A DNA stretch of 64,000 nt from CAZBUB01 sp964494985 (GTDB taxonomy: Bacteria > Desulfobacterota > Desulfovibrionia > Desulfovibrionales > Desulfothermaceae): assembly GCA_964494985.1 (NCBI GenBank), contig CAZBUB010000001.1:62001-126000 (forward strand), in the 5' to 3' direction. Below the pieces are notes generated by a model that searched no databases, was not told where the DNA came from, and saw only the letters and a program-made list of their open reading frames with translations. Of this stretch, positions 8,756 to 17,392 are shown piece after piece (the first letter of the stretch is position 1; each line of letters opens with the position of its first letter). Made by a program: the position numbers and the translations under genes.

Positions 8756-8784
8756 AAATAACAACTCTGCGATGCAGCTGTCAA
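8756..8784 (-). promoter_or_regulatory. Probable sigma-70 promoter of tRNA-Val
   Basis: The minus strand shows a consensus -35 box TTGACA (8784-8779), a 17-base spacer and a weak -10 region TTATTTC. Transcription would begin a few bases before the tRNA 5' end at 8740. Because no other promoter is obvious before thrS, it may also drive the translation operon. Confidence 0.5.
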
Positions 8785-8840
8785 GGGAAATATATGATTT
8801 TGGCAGGGTCTGGCGCAGACTTTCATTCAAAAGTCAGGAT

Positions 8841-8869
8841 TTGACTTGTCAACAGGCCTCCATTAAATT
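8841..8869 (+). promoter_or_regulatory. Probable sigma-70 promoter of glgA
   Basis: TTGACT (8841-8846) is separated by 17 bases from TAAATT (8864-8869), in the AT-rich gap between the divergent tRNA-Val and glgA. The start codon of glgA follows about 45 bases later with a GAGAG ribosome site. Confidence 0.5.
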
Positions 8870-8917
8870 TATTATGAATCTTTATAAAGACTGCATCAAT
8901 TTTTTTGAGAGCTGCCC

Positions 8918-10411
8918 ATGCTGTACTCTCCGCAGGTATTGATTATTGCCTCAGAGGCCTATCCCTTTTCCAAGACCGGAGGATTGGGTGATGTTATGGG
9001 CATCTTGCCCTTGACCCTGAAAAATCTGGGGTTGGATGTAGGAGTGATCACCCCGTTATACGGCAGGCTGGCCACAGCCACTTATCAGATCCGGCTTTTG
9101 TATCAAAGATGCCCTGTGGGCTATCCCTGGCCAGACATTACTGCAGACATTTACCGAGCTGATTATCACGGAGTACCAATTTATTTTGTAGACAGGCCAG
9201 AGTATTTTGATCGTAAGCATTATTATTGTACATATCAAGGGGACTACTTCGATAACTGCGAGAGGTTTATTTTCTTTACCAGGGCAGCCCTGGCCTGGGC
9301 GAGAACCATGGACGTGCCTCCGAGTGTGTTGCATGCGCATGATTGGCAGGCAGCTCTCATCCCGGCCTACCTGCACTTTATGCGTCAACAGGAACCGTTC
9401 TGGCAAAATACCAGCTCTATGCTGACCGTGCATAATCTGGCTTTCCAGGGCCAATACTCTGCCAGGCTGTTTTGGGAATCAGGGCTGCCTAGGCAGGCCT
9501 GGCACATGGATGGGGCAGAGCATTACGGATCCTTCAATATGCTCAAGGCAGGTATAGGCTATGCTGATCTGATCAGCACAGTCAGCCCCAGCTACGCCAC
9601 GGAGATACTGACTCCTGAGTTCGGCAGCGGGCTGGAGGGCATCCTCAGCAGGAGGTCCTCCCACATAAGGGGTATTTTGAATGGCGTGGATTACAGGACC
9701 TGGGATCCAGCCAGAGACAGGTACCTGCCCAGGAATTTTTCCCTATCGGATTTACGTGGCAAACAGGAATGTAAACGTCAGCTGTTGCACAAGATGGGCT
9801 TGGAGTATTGTCTGCAGTCCCATCTGCCTCTGCTGGGATTTATTGGCAGGCTGCGGGAGCAAAAGGGTATTGACCTGGTACTGGAGATTATGCCCCAGCT
9901 GATGCAGCTGGATCTGGGGCTGGTTATCCTGGGTGAAGGGGACCTGGAGCTTGAAACGAAGCTAGCCAACCTGGTGGAGGAATATCCTGGCAGGCTGGCA
10001 GCCTGTATAGGCTATACAGAAGAGGAGGCGCATCAGATTATGGCTGGAACGGACATTTTTCTGATGCCCTCCAGGTATGAGCCCTGCGGGCTGACCCAGC
10101 TCTATAGCCTGCGCTACGGCACTTTGCCTGTAGCTTCGGCAGTGGGCGGGTTGAAGGACACCGTACGCAGTTATCCAGATCAGGGGTGCACAGGCTTTGT
10201 TTTCAGCCCTGTTCAGTCCAGGCCCTTGCTGGCCAGCATTAAACAGGCTGTGCATCTCTGGCGGGAGGAAAAAGATCTCTGGCATACCATGCAACAGCGA
10301 GCTATGGGCCAGGATTTTTCCTGGCCGCAGTCAGCGAGGCAATATTTGGATTGTTATGCAGAGCTTGGTCTGCGAGGCTTAAATCTTGCAAGTGAAGAGC
10401 TCAGCAACTAA
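8918..10411 (+). CDS. glgA: Glycogen synthase (ADP-glucose type, GT5)
   Basis: This 497-residue enzyme has the ADP-glucose-binding motif SKTGGLGDV near residue 19 (Lys19) at the N-terminus. The second Rossmann half contains FIGRLREQKGIDL and the retaining-transferase region FLMPSRYEPCGLTQLYSLRYG. It adds glucose from ADP-glucose to growing alpha-1,4-glucan in the cytoplasm. Glycogen phosphorylase is encoded about 5 kb away on the other strand, so both synthesis and breakdown of glycogen are in this window. The start ATG has a GAGAG ribosome site 6 bases upstream. Confidence 0.96.
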   Translation: MLYSPQVLIIASEAYPFSKTGGLGDVMGILPLTLKNLGLDVGVITPLYGRLATATYQIRLLYQRCPVGYPWPDITADIYRADYHGVPIYFVDRPEYFDRKHYYCTYQGDYFDNCERFIFFTRAALAWARTMDVPPSVLHAHDWQAALIPAYLHFMRQQEPFWQNTSSMLTVHNLAFQGQYSARLFWESGLPRQAWHMDGAEHYGSFNMLKAGIGYADLISTVSPSYATEILTPEFGSGLEGILSRRSSHIRGILNGVDYRTWDPARDRYLPRNFSLSDLRGKQECKRQLLHKMGLEYCLQSHLPLLGFIGRLREQKGIDLVLEIMPQLMQLDLGLVILGEGDLELETKLANLVEEYPGRLAACIGYTEEEAHQIMAGTDIFLMPSRYEPCGLTQLYSLRYGTLPVASAVGGLKDTVRSYPDQGCTGFVFSPVQSRPLLASIKQAVHLWREEKDLWHTMQQRAMGQDFSWPQSARQYLDCYAELGLRGLNLASEELSN

Positions 10412-10438
10412 AGGCCCAAAGTGGGTCCCAGGGGGGGT

Positions 10439-10990
10439 ATGCACGAAATAAGCTTAGGCTATACCATCCGGGATTTCCTCAGTGGAGAAGATATCCAAGT
10501 CACTACATATGAAGACTTTCGCCAGGCTATAGCCAGAATGCTCGTGGAGCGCAAGGGGTATCCAAAACAGAGGCTCAAGTCCAAGGTAGTCATCTCCTTT
10601 CAGGTCCAAGGCCAAAGCTATGAGCGGGAAGTGGATCTTACAGTCTACGACCAGGAAGGCAGGGCCTTGATGATCCTGATGTTTTGCGCAGGCGAGGTGG
10701 AGACCTATATTCGGGAATGCCTGGCTGCAGCCAGACTGCATCCCCACGGACCGGCCCGGCTGGCTGTGATCACGGACACCAATCAGGCCCTGCTGCTTGG
10801 TGTCTCTGACGGAGAGCTCCTGAACAGAACCGACTACCAGGCCATTCCCAGCTGGGAAGATCTGCAAAAGGAGGCTGCAAGGGCTGGGGAATATGTCTTG
10901 GAGGAGAAAAAAAGGCAGGTGGAGGAGCGCATTTTTTACGCCTTTAGCGAACTGAGCTGCTCTTGCAGACAGTGTCCTGGAGATGAGTAG
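10439..10990 (+). CDS. Orphan HsdR N-terminal-like (PD-(D/E)XK-like) protein
   Basis: A protein of about 183 residues without helicase or specificity partners. It resembles the stand-alone HsdR_N_2 type of domain seen in many sulfate reducers: a core with EREVDLTVYDQEGRALMILMF near residue 65, a following helix with ECLAAARLHPHG, and LAVITDTNQALLL. The D...E/V-x-M/K pattern is similar to a nuclease fold, but the usual catalytic lysine position reads as methionine (LMILMFCAG), so catalysis is doubtful. I chose the ATG at 10439, directly after a G-run ribosome site, over a GTG at 10421. It follows glgA by 27 bases and is probably cotranscribed. Function unknown. Confidence 0.75.
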   Translation: MHEISLGYTIRDFLSGEDIQVTTYEDFRQAIARMLVERKGYPKQRLKSKVVISFQVQGQSYEREVDLTVYDQEGRALMILMFCAGEVETYIRECLAAARLHPHGPARLAVITDTNQALLLGVSDGELLNRTDYQAIPSWEDLQKEAARAGEYVLEEKKRQVEERIFYAFSELSCSCRQCPGDE

Positions 10991-11005
10991 CTGTGTTCAG
11001 CCCAT

Positions 11006-12541
11006 TTAAATCCTGTCCTCCCGGTCCAGGCAGCGGTAGTTAATGGCCTCTGCGAGGTGGTCCACGCTAAGAGCTTCCTGGGCCTCCAGATCCGCAATAG
11101 TCCTACTGATCTTAAGTATTCTGGTGAAAGCCCGGGCTGAGAGGCCCAGCCTTTGCACTGCCTGCTCCAGGAAGTTGTGCTCACTCTCTCCCAGGGTGCA
11201 GTATCTTTGCAGCCATTTGTCACCAAGCTCGCTGTTGGTAGTGCAGGGCAGCTTTTGGTAGCGCAGGGCCTGGATCTTGCGCGCGGCTTGGATGCGGTTG
11301 CGCATGGAGGCAGAATCCTTGCTGCTTTTCTTTTGCTTGAGCTCCTTGTACTTCAGGGCAGGGACCTCGATCTGCAGGTCGATCCTGTCCAGCAAAGGCC
11401 CGGAGAGCCTGGAGCGATAGCGCTGGATCTGTCTGCTGCTGCAAGTGCACAGGTGTTCTTCGTCTGTAAAATAGCCGCATGGACAGGGGTTCATTGCAGC
11501 TACCAGCATAAAGTCTGCAGGGTATTGCAAAGAGATCGCAGCCCTGGAGATGGTCACATTGCCGTCCTCCAAGGGCTGGCGCATGAGTTCCAGGACATGT
11601 TTGCGGAATTCAGGCATCTCATCCAAAAAAAGCACTCCGCGGTGGGAAAGGGAGACTTCCCCTGGCCTGGGGTACTGGCCTCCTCCAATCAGTCCGGCAT
11701 CAGAGATCGTGTGGTGCGGTGCCCTGAAAGGGCGCTCTGTGATCAGGGCTTGGCCCGGGCTCAGCTGTCCAGCCACAGAGTAGACCTTGGTCACCTCCAG
11801 GGCCTCTTCAAATCCCAGCAAAGGGAGTACACTGGGGATGCGTTTGGCAAGCATGGTCTTTCCGCTGCCGGGAGGCCCTATAAAAAGAAGATTATGCCCG
11901 CCTGCAGCAGCGATCTCCACTGCCCGTTTGGCGTGCTCCTGGCCTTTGACCTCGCTGAAGTCCAGGCTGAACTCCAAGCGCCTGGCCCATAGCTCCTCCA
12001 GATCACTTTTGTAGGGCTGGATAAGCTCTTCTCCGGTTAAAAAGCGTATGCATTGAGCCAGGCTGCTCAAGGGATAGACCTTCAAATTCTGGACAACACC
12101 AGCCTCAGCCTTATTCTCCTCAGGGATGATCAGCCCCCTGGCTCCAGCGTCCCTGGCCTTGAGGGCCATGGGCAGCACTCCTGGCACCGGCTTTAGCTCA
12201 CCGTTCAAAGAGACCTCCCCGCTTAGATAGTAGCCCTCTAAGCAAGATTCAGGGATGATCTCTGCAGCAGCCAAAAGTCCCAAGGCCAGAGGCAAGTCGT
12301 AGCCGCTACCTTCCTTGCGCATGTCAGCTGGAGCCAGATTGACGGTGATTCTGGAGGGCGGCAACTTAAAGCCACTGTTTTTTAGAGCAGTAAATACCCG
12401 TTCTTTGCTCTCCTTGACCGCACCCTCAGCCAGACCAACCATAGTGAATGCTGGCATTCCGGACCTGGCCAGATCCGTTTCCAGATGCACGGTAAAGGCC
12501 TCAATCCCTAAAAGCGCTGCGGTTACTACCCTGGCCAGCAT
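11006..12541 (-). CDS. YifB/ComM family Mg-chelatase-like AAA+ ATPase
   Basis: A 511-residue protein with an N-terminal ribosomal S5-like/Lon-type domain (residues 1-180), a Mg-chelatase AAA+ core with Walker A GPPGSGKT, Walker B-like VLFLDEMPEF, a Cys-rich stretch CPCGYFTDEEHLCTC, and a C-terminal Mg_chelatase_C helical domain. ComM, a member of this family, is a hexameric helicase that helps branch migration during natural transformation. Whether this organism uses it that way is not known. The lepB stop is 3 bases upstream of the start, so the two genes are cotranscribed. Confidence 0.93.
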   Translation of the reverse strand: MLARVVTAALLGIEAFTVHLETDLARSGMPAFTMVGLAEGAVKESKERVFTALKNSGFKLPPSRITVNLAPADMRKEGSGYDLPLALGLLAAAEIIPESCLEGYYLSGEVSLNGELKPVPGVLPMALKARDAGARGLIIPEENKAEAGVVQNLKVYPLSSLAQCIRFLTGEELIQPYKSDLEELWARRLEFSLDFSEVKGQEHAKRAVEIAAAGGHNLLFIGPPGSGKTMLAKRIPSVLPLLGFEEALEVTKVYSVAGQLSPGQALITERPFRAPHHTISDAGLIGGGQYPRPGEVSLSHRGVLFLDEMPEFRKHVLELMRQPLEDGNVTISRAAISLQYPADFMLVAAMNPCPCGYFTDEEHLCTCSSRQIQRYRSRLSGPLLDRIDLQIEVPALKYKELKQKKSSKDSASMRNRIQAARKIQALRYQKLPCTTNSELGDKWLQRYCTLGESEHNFLEQAVQRLGLSARAFTRILKISRTIADLEAQEALSVDHLAEAINYRCLDREDRI

Positions 12542-12544
12542 AAG

Positions 12545-13192
12545 CTACTCCACGGTTTGGCCTAGACGCCCCCATCTTATCTCACCAAGCCCTTCCCAGG
12601 ACCAGTAAATGATCCAGGCCTGGCCCAGGATTTGTTCCTGGTCCACAAAGCCCCAAAATCTTGAATCATAAGATTCATCCCGGTTGTCGCCCAGGACAAA
12701 GTACTTGTCCTCAGGGACCTCAAAAGGAGGCAGGTTGTCTCTGAATGCAGGATCGAAGCTGTGCGGAGGCCAGCTTTGTCTGGAGACCTTGTTGGGGTTG
12801 GCCTGAGGGCTGGCGATACGTACATAGGGCTCTTCCAGGGGCTGGCCGTTGCGAATGACCTGCTTGTTTTTGATTTCTATCTTGTCCCCGGGCACTCCTA
12901 TGACCCGTTTGATGAAGTCTTTAGATTCGTCTTCAGGGAACTTGAAGACGATAATGTCCTGGAATTCGGGCTCTGAGACAGGAACCACAAGAGTATTTAT
13001 AAAGGGCAGGCGCACCCCATAGATAAACTTGTTCACCAATAGATGGTCCCCAATCTGCAGGGTGGGCAGCATTGAGCCGGAAGGGATCTTAAAGGCCTGT
13101 ACAGCAAAGGATCTGATCAAAAAGGCAAGAATAAGGGCAATGAGCAGTGCCTCTGCGTACTCTTTAAAGGTTTTTTTCCAGTTGGGGCTCAT
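12545..13192 (-). CDS. lepB: Signal peptidase I
   Basis: A 215-residue membrane protease that removes signal peptides from exported proteins. One N-terminal transmembrane helix (residues 15-33) anchors the periplasmic catalytic domain. The Ser-Lys dyad is visible as Ser40 in PSGSMLPTL and Lys95 in FIKRVIGVPGD, and the conserved box GDNRDESYDSRFWG follows near residue 170. The start is the ATG at 13192; a TTG directly before it is possible. It lies between lepA and yifB; the lepA-lepB order is widely conserved. Confidence 0.97.
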   Translation of the reverse strand: MSPNWKKTFKEYAEALLIALILAFLIRSFAVQAFKIPSGSMLPTLQIGDHLLVNKFIYGVRLPFINTLVVPVSEPEFQDIIVFKFPEDESKDFIKRVIGVPGDKIEIKNKQVIRNGQPLEEPYVRIASPQANPNKVSRQSWPPHSFDPAFRDNLPPFEVPEDKYFVLGDNRDESYDSRFWGFVDQEQILGQAWIIYWSWEGLGEIRWGRLGQTVE

Positions 13193-13222
13193 CAATGGAT
13201 TATCCTCTAGGTTTGGTCAGTC

Positions 13223-15031
13223 TCAGGACTCGTCTTTACTTAAGGCGGCCAGAAAAGCCTCCTGGGGCAGCTCTATGTTGCCCATTTTCTTCATCCTACG
13301 CTTGCCCTGCTTTTGTTTCTCCAAAAGCTTGCGCTTTCTGGTAATATCCCCGCCGTAGCATTTGGCTGTTACATTCTTGCGCAGGGGCGCAACCCTTTCC
13401 CTGGCCACCACTTTGTGTCCGATGCAGGCCTGGATGATAACCTCAAAGAGCTGCCTGGGTATCAGCTGCTTTAGTTTCTGGGCCAGCTTCCTGCCCTGGT
13501 AATAGGCCTTCTCCCGGTGCACAATACAGGACATGGAGTCCACTGGTTCGGCGTTGATCAAAATATCCAGACGCACTAAGTCTGCAGGGAAAAAGCCTAT
13601 AAGCTCGTAATCCAGGGAGGCATAACCTCGGGTCAGGGATTTAAGCTGGTCAAAGAAGTCAAAGACTATCTCTGCAAAGGGCAATTCGTAGGTAATGATC
13701 ACCCTGGAGGAGGTCAGGTAGCGAAGATCCTTTTGTGCTCCCCTTTTCTCCTCGCATAACGTCAGCACGTTACCCACGTATTCGTTGGGCACATGAATTT
13801 CCATGCGCACATAAGGCTCTGCAATGCTCTCCAGATCCTGGGGGTCCGGAAGCAGGCTGGGATTGTCCACCTTTTGCATCGTACCATCCTTTCTATAGGC
13901 CTGGTAGATCACTGAAGGCGCGGTGGCGATGAGCTCGGCCTGGAATTCCCTCTCCAGTCGCTCCTGGATGATATCCATGTGCAAAAGGCCTAAAAAACCG
14001 CACCTGAACCCAAAACCCAAGGCTTGGGAGGTTTCAGGATCAAAGCTAAAAGAAGTGTCATTGAGCTGCAGGCGTTCCAGGGCCTTTTTAAGAGGGTCAT
14101 ACCTGGCTGGCTCTGTAGGATATAGACCACAAAAGACCATAGGCTGAATTTTTTTAAAGCCAGGACAGGGCTGACCCACAGGTCTGGAGCCCCAAGTGAT
14201 GGTATCTCCCACCCGAGCTTGGCTCAGGTCCTTGATGTTGGCGAACATGAAACCTACTTCTCCGGGGCCTAACCACTCCACCTGCTGAGGATTGGGGGAG
14301 AAGACTCCTAGGCTGTGGATCTCGAACTCCCGCTGATTGGAGAACATCATAATTTTCTGGCCCTGCTGCATGAACCCGTCAAAAATCCTGAACAGGACCA
14401 CTACTCCCTGGTAGGGATCATACCAAGAGTCAAAGATCAGGGCCTTTAAAGGTTTGTCCAGCTCGCCTTGGGGCTTGGGGATCTGGCGCACAATCCTCTC
14501 CAGGACCTGTGCTGTGTTATGTCCGGTCTTAGCGCTGATCTGCAGGATGTCCTCGCAGTTCAGGCCGATGGCCTCCTCGATATCTTGAATGATCAGCTCA
14601 GGTTCTGCTCCGGGAAGATCTACCTTGTTTAAAACTGGAATGATTTCCAGGTCGTTATCCAGGGCCAGGTAGACATTGGCCAGGGTCTGAGCCTCTACTC
14701 CCTGGGAAGCGTCTACCAAGAGCAGGGCTCCTTCGCAGGCAGCCAGGCTCCTGGAAACCTCGTAGTTGAAGTCCACGTGGCCAGGGGTGTCTATCAAGTT
14801 CAGGATATAGTCTGCGCCGTCTGCAGCCCTGTAAGGCAAGCGCACTGTCTGGGACTTGATGGTGATGCCCCGTTCTCGTTCTAGATCCATGCGATCCAGG
14901 AACTGCTCCTTCTTGTCTCTACCGCTGACCAGACCGGTAAGCTCCAGGAGACGATCTGCAAGGGTGGATTTGCCGTGATCTATATGGGCTATGATGCTGA
15001 AGTTGCGAAGCTGTCTTTTTTCCGGCCGCAT
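13223..15031 (-). CDS. lepA: Elongation factor 4 (LepA)
   Basis: A 602-residue translational GTPase of normal length. G1 is AHIDHGKSTL, the switch region is RERGITIKSQTV, G3 is DTPGHVDF and G4 is NKVDLPGA. The LepA-specific C-terminal domain ends with KCYGGDITRKRKLLEKQKQGKRRMK. LepA acts on stalled or assembling ribosomes at the membrane. It is the first gene of lepA-lepB-yifB. The 119 bases upstream of its start contain no gene that I can recognise. Confidence 0.98.
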   Translation of the reverse strand: MRPEKRQLRNFSIIAHIDHGKSTLADRLLELTGLVSGRDKKEQFLDRMDLERERGITIKSQTVRLPYRAADGADYILNLIDTPGHVDFNYEVSRSLAACEGALLLVDASQGVEAQTLANVYLALDNDLEIIPVLNKVDLPGAEPELIIQDIEEAIGLNCEDILQISAKTGHNTAQVLERIVRQIPKPQGELDKPLKALIFDSWYDPYQGVVVLFRIFDGFMQQGQKIMMFSNQREFEIHSLGVFSPNPQQVEWLGPGEVGFMFANIKDLSQARVGDTITWGSRPVGQPCPGFKKIQPMVFCGLYPTEPARYDPLKKALERLQLNDTSFSFDPETSQALGFGFRCGFLGLLHMDIIQERLEREFQAELIATAPSVIYQAYRKDGTMQKVDNPSLLPDPQDLESIAEPYVRMEIHVPNEYVGNVLTLCEEKRGAQKDLRYLTSSRVIITYELPFAEIVFDFFDQLKSLTRGYASLDYELIGFFPADLVRLDILINAEPVDSMSCIVHREKAYYQGRKLAQKLKQLIPRQLFEVIIQACIGHKVVARERVAPLRKNVTAKCYGGDITRKRKLLEKQKQGKRRMKKMGNIELPQEAFLAALSKDES

Positions 15032-15150
15032 AAGGTCCTATTGAGGATTTAGTATGGTTTTTTGTTGCTGCCGGGTTAAAGCAGTTTGTTGCTGTCCAAG
15101 CAGTTTTTTATTTTGGACTTCCAGCCGAGGCAGCTCCATTTGTTTGCCCA

Positions 15151-17313
15151 TTAAAGCACCCAGGGATCTCTTACTTCTGTCTGCAGGGCGTGCTGGTAGA
15201 ATTTATGGAAATATTCCTTAACCATCCTGCGGGCGGAGAATGCAGGAGCTACGCTCTTGATGGTTTCCTTCATGATCCTGACCCATTCAAAAGGGGTGCC
15301 GTCCTCGCCAGCCTGATAATAGGCAGGGATGAGCTTGCTCTCCAGGAGTTGATATAGTTCCTCTACATCTTCCTGATCCCTATGAGGGGAGGGGTCTTCC
15401 CGGCCAAAGGCCCAGCCGTTCTTGCGGTTGAAGCCTTCCAGCCACCAGCCATCCGGAATGCTGAGATGGGGGACTCCGTTGATAGCTGCCTTCATTCCGC
15501 TGGTGCCACAGGCCTCCAAAGGGGGCTGCGGATTATTCAGCCAGACATCCACCCCATGCACCAGATACTGGGCAAGCTGCTCGTTATAGTTCTCCACAAA
15601 AGCGATCCTGCCGCTTAGCTCAGGGCTTCGGGCTAGGTGGTAGATGCGCTGGATAAGTCTTTGTCCGGCTTCATCAGCTGGATGGGCCTTGCCGGCAAAA
15701 ATGATCTGTACAGGCCGCCAGGGGTGATTGAGAATGCCTTTCAGCCTCTCCAGGTCGGAGAAGATCAAATCCGCTCGCTTATAGGTGGCGAACCTGCGGG
15801 CGAAGCCCAGGGTGAGCACTGCTGGGTCCAGCATGGTACCCTGGGCCATGATCTGACCGGGATCAGTCTGTCCCGAGCTCCAACGGGATTTAGCTCGGTG
15901 CCGGATGTAGTTAAAGAGCTTTAATTTGAGCCAGTAATGTGTCTGCCAGAGCTCTTTATCCGGGATTTCCTCTATAAACTCCCAGATTGCTGGATTGTCA
16001 TGGGCATTGAGCCAACCTTGGCCGAAGTGTTTGTTGAATAACAGCCTGATTTTAGGTTCCAGCCAGGTAGGTAAATGGACTCCGTTGGTCACGTAGTCTA
16101 TTGGGATGTCCTCTTGAGGCAGACTAGGCCATAGGGATTGCCACATTTGTCTGGTGACCTGGCGGTGTTTTTTGCTTACAGCATTGGCTTGGCCTGAGAG
16201 GTTGAGGGCCAAGACAGTCATGTTGAATCCGGCCTGGGGATTATCAGGATGCCGGCCTAAATCCAGGAATTCCTCCCTGCTCAGACCCAGTCTGGGCCAG
16301 TAGGCCTCAAAATACTTTTCGATCAGCTCGAAAGGAAAGACATCATGCCCGGCAGGCACAGGTGTGTGGGTAGTGAAAAGACTCATCTCCTTGAGTTGTT
16401 CTCGGGCCTGCTGGAAATCCTGGCCTTGTTCCACCAACTCTCGGATCTTTTCCAACAGGGCAAAGGCGGCATGGCCTTCGTTTAAATGCAACAGGCAATA
16501 GTCCTGGCCTAAAGCCTTTAGCATCCTGGAGCCACCAATGCCCAGGATGATCTCCTGTAAAAGCCTCTGCTTGTGGTCGCTGGTGTAAAGTCTCTGGGAG
16601 ATGCCCCGGATCCATGGTTCGTTTACTTCCAGGTCAGTATCCATGAGATACAAGGGCACCCTGCCCACGGCCACCTTCCAGATACCCACCTGTACCGGAG
16701 TATGATTAATAAAGGGCACTGGCACCTGCAGCTGTTCCCCGCTTCCTGTAAGCAGTCTGCTGATGGAAGCAGCCTCCTTGTCCACCTCTTGGGTGTAGTT
16801 CTCCTGCCAGCCGTCATGGCGCAGGACCTGATAGAGATAGCCAGCCGGGTACATGAACCCCACAGCCACCAAGGGCACCCCCAGGTCACTGCATTCCTTG
16901 AGATGGTCTCCAGCCAGAAAGCCCAAGCCTCCAGCATAGAAGGGCAGGGAATGGTGTAAGCCATACTCTGCAGAAAAGTATGCTATCGGCAAGGGCCTAT
17001 CTTGCTCGGGACTATCTGGAGTCCGAATCTGAAGCTCCTGCATGTACCTGCGAAAATGGTACATAACCAGGTCATAGTGGGTCAGATAGTGCTTGTCCTG
17101 GGCTGCGCTGCTGAGTACCTCCTGGGGGATAGATTTGAGCATCAAATCAGGGTTATGACCACTTTCTTTCCAGGTTTGCCTGTCCAGCATCTTAAATAGC
17201 ATCCTGGCCTGGGGGTTCCAAGACCACCAAAGGTTTTCCGCTAGCTCTCCCAGGCCTTGCAGCCTTTCAGGCAGGCCAGGAAAATTGTTGTTTTTTTGTA
17301 TGTATGTCTTCAC
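15151..17313 (-). CDS. glgP: Alpha-glucan (glycogen) phosphorylase, short GT35 type
   Basis: A 720-residue enzyme of the short alpha-glucan phosphorylase subgroup. It starts with a DUF3417-like region (LAENLWWSWNPQARMLF). The PLP site is the GTSGMKAAINGV stretch near residue 620, preceded by DVWLNNPQPPLEACG. It releases glucose-1-phosphate from the ends of glycogen or maltodextrin by phosphorolysis. It stands alone on the minus strand with a GGAGAAGATA ribosome region, and complements glgA at 8918-10411. Confidence 0.95.
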   Translation of the reverse strand: MKTYIQKNNNFPGLPERLQGLGELAENLWWSWNPQARMLFKMLDRQTWKESGHNPDLMLKSIPQEVLSSAAQDKHYLTHYDLVMYHFRRYMQELQIRTPDSPEQDRPLPIAYFSAEYGLHHSLPFYAGGLGFLAGDHLKECSDLGVPLVAVGFMYPAGYLYQVLRHDGWQENYTQEVDKEAASISRLLTGSGEQLQVPVPFINHTPVQVGIWKVAVGRVPLYLMDTDLEVNEPWIRGISQRLYTSDHKQRLLQEIILGIGGSRMLKALGQDYCLLHLNEGHAAFALLEKIRELVEQGQDFQQAREQLKEMSLFTTHTPVPAGHDVFPFELIEKYFEAYWPRLGLSREEFLDLGRHPDNPQAGFNMTVLALNLSGQANAVSKKHRQVTRQMWQSLWPSLPQEDIPIDYVTNGVHLPTWLEPKIRLLFNKHFGQGWLNAHDNPAIWEFIEEIPDKELWQTHYWLKLKLFNYIRHRAKSRWSSGQTDPGQIMAQGTMLDPAVLTLGFARRFATYKRADLIFSDLERLKGILNHPWRPVQIIFAGKAHPADEAGQRLIQRIYHLARSPELSGRIAFVENYNEQLAQYLVHGVDVWLNNPQPPLEACGTSGMKAAINGVPHLSIPDGWWLEGFNRKNGWAFGREDPSPHRDQEDVEELYQLLESKLIPAYYQAGEDGTPFEWVRIMKETIKSVAPAFSARRMVKEYFHKFYQHALQTEVRDPWVL

Positions 17314-17392
17314 GCTATCTTCTCCTTTTTGGCCCAGCCTTGGAAATGAACTAGGGCAAGATGTGGTTTATTAACAGGCTCCAGGTTCCGGG

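Noticed and set aside
11153..11992. A 279-codon plus-strand frame
   Set aside because: Antisense to yifB, no independent support.
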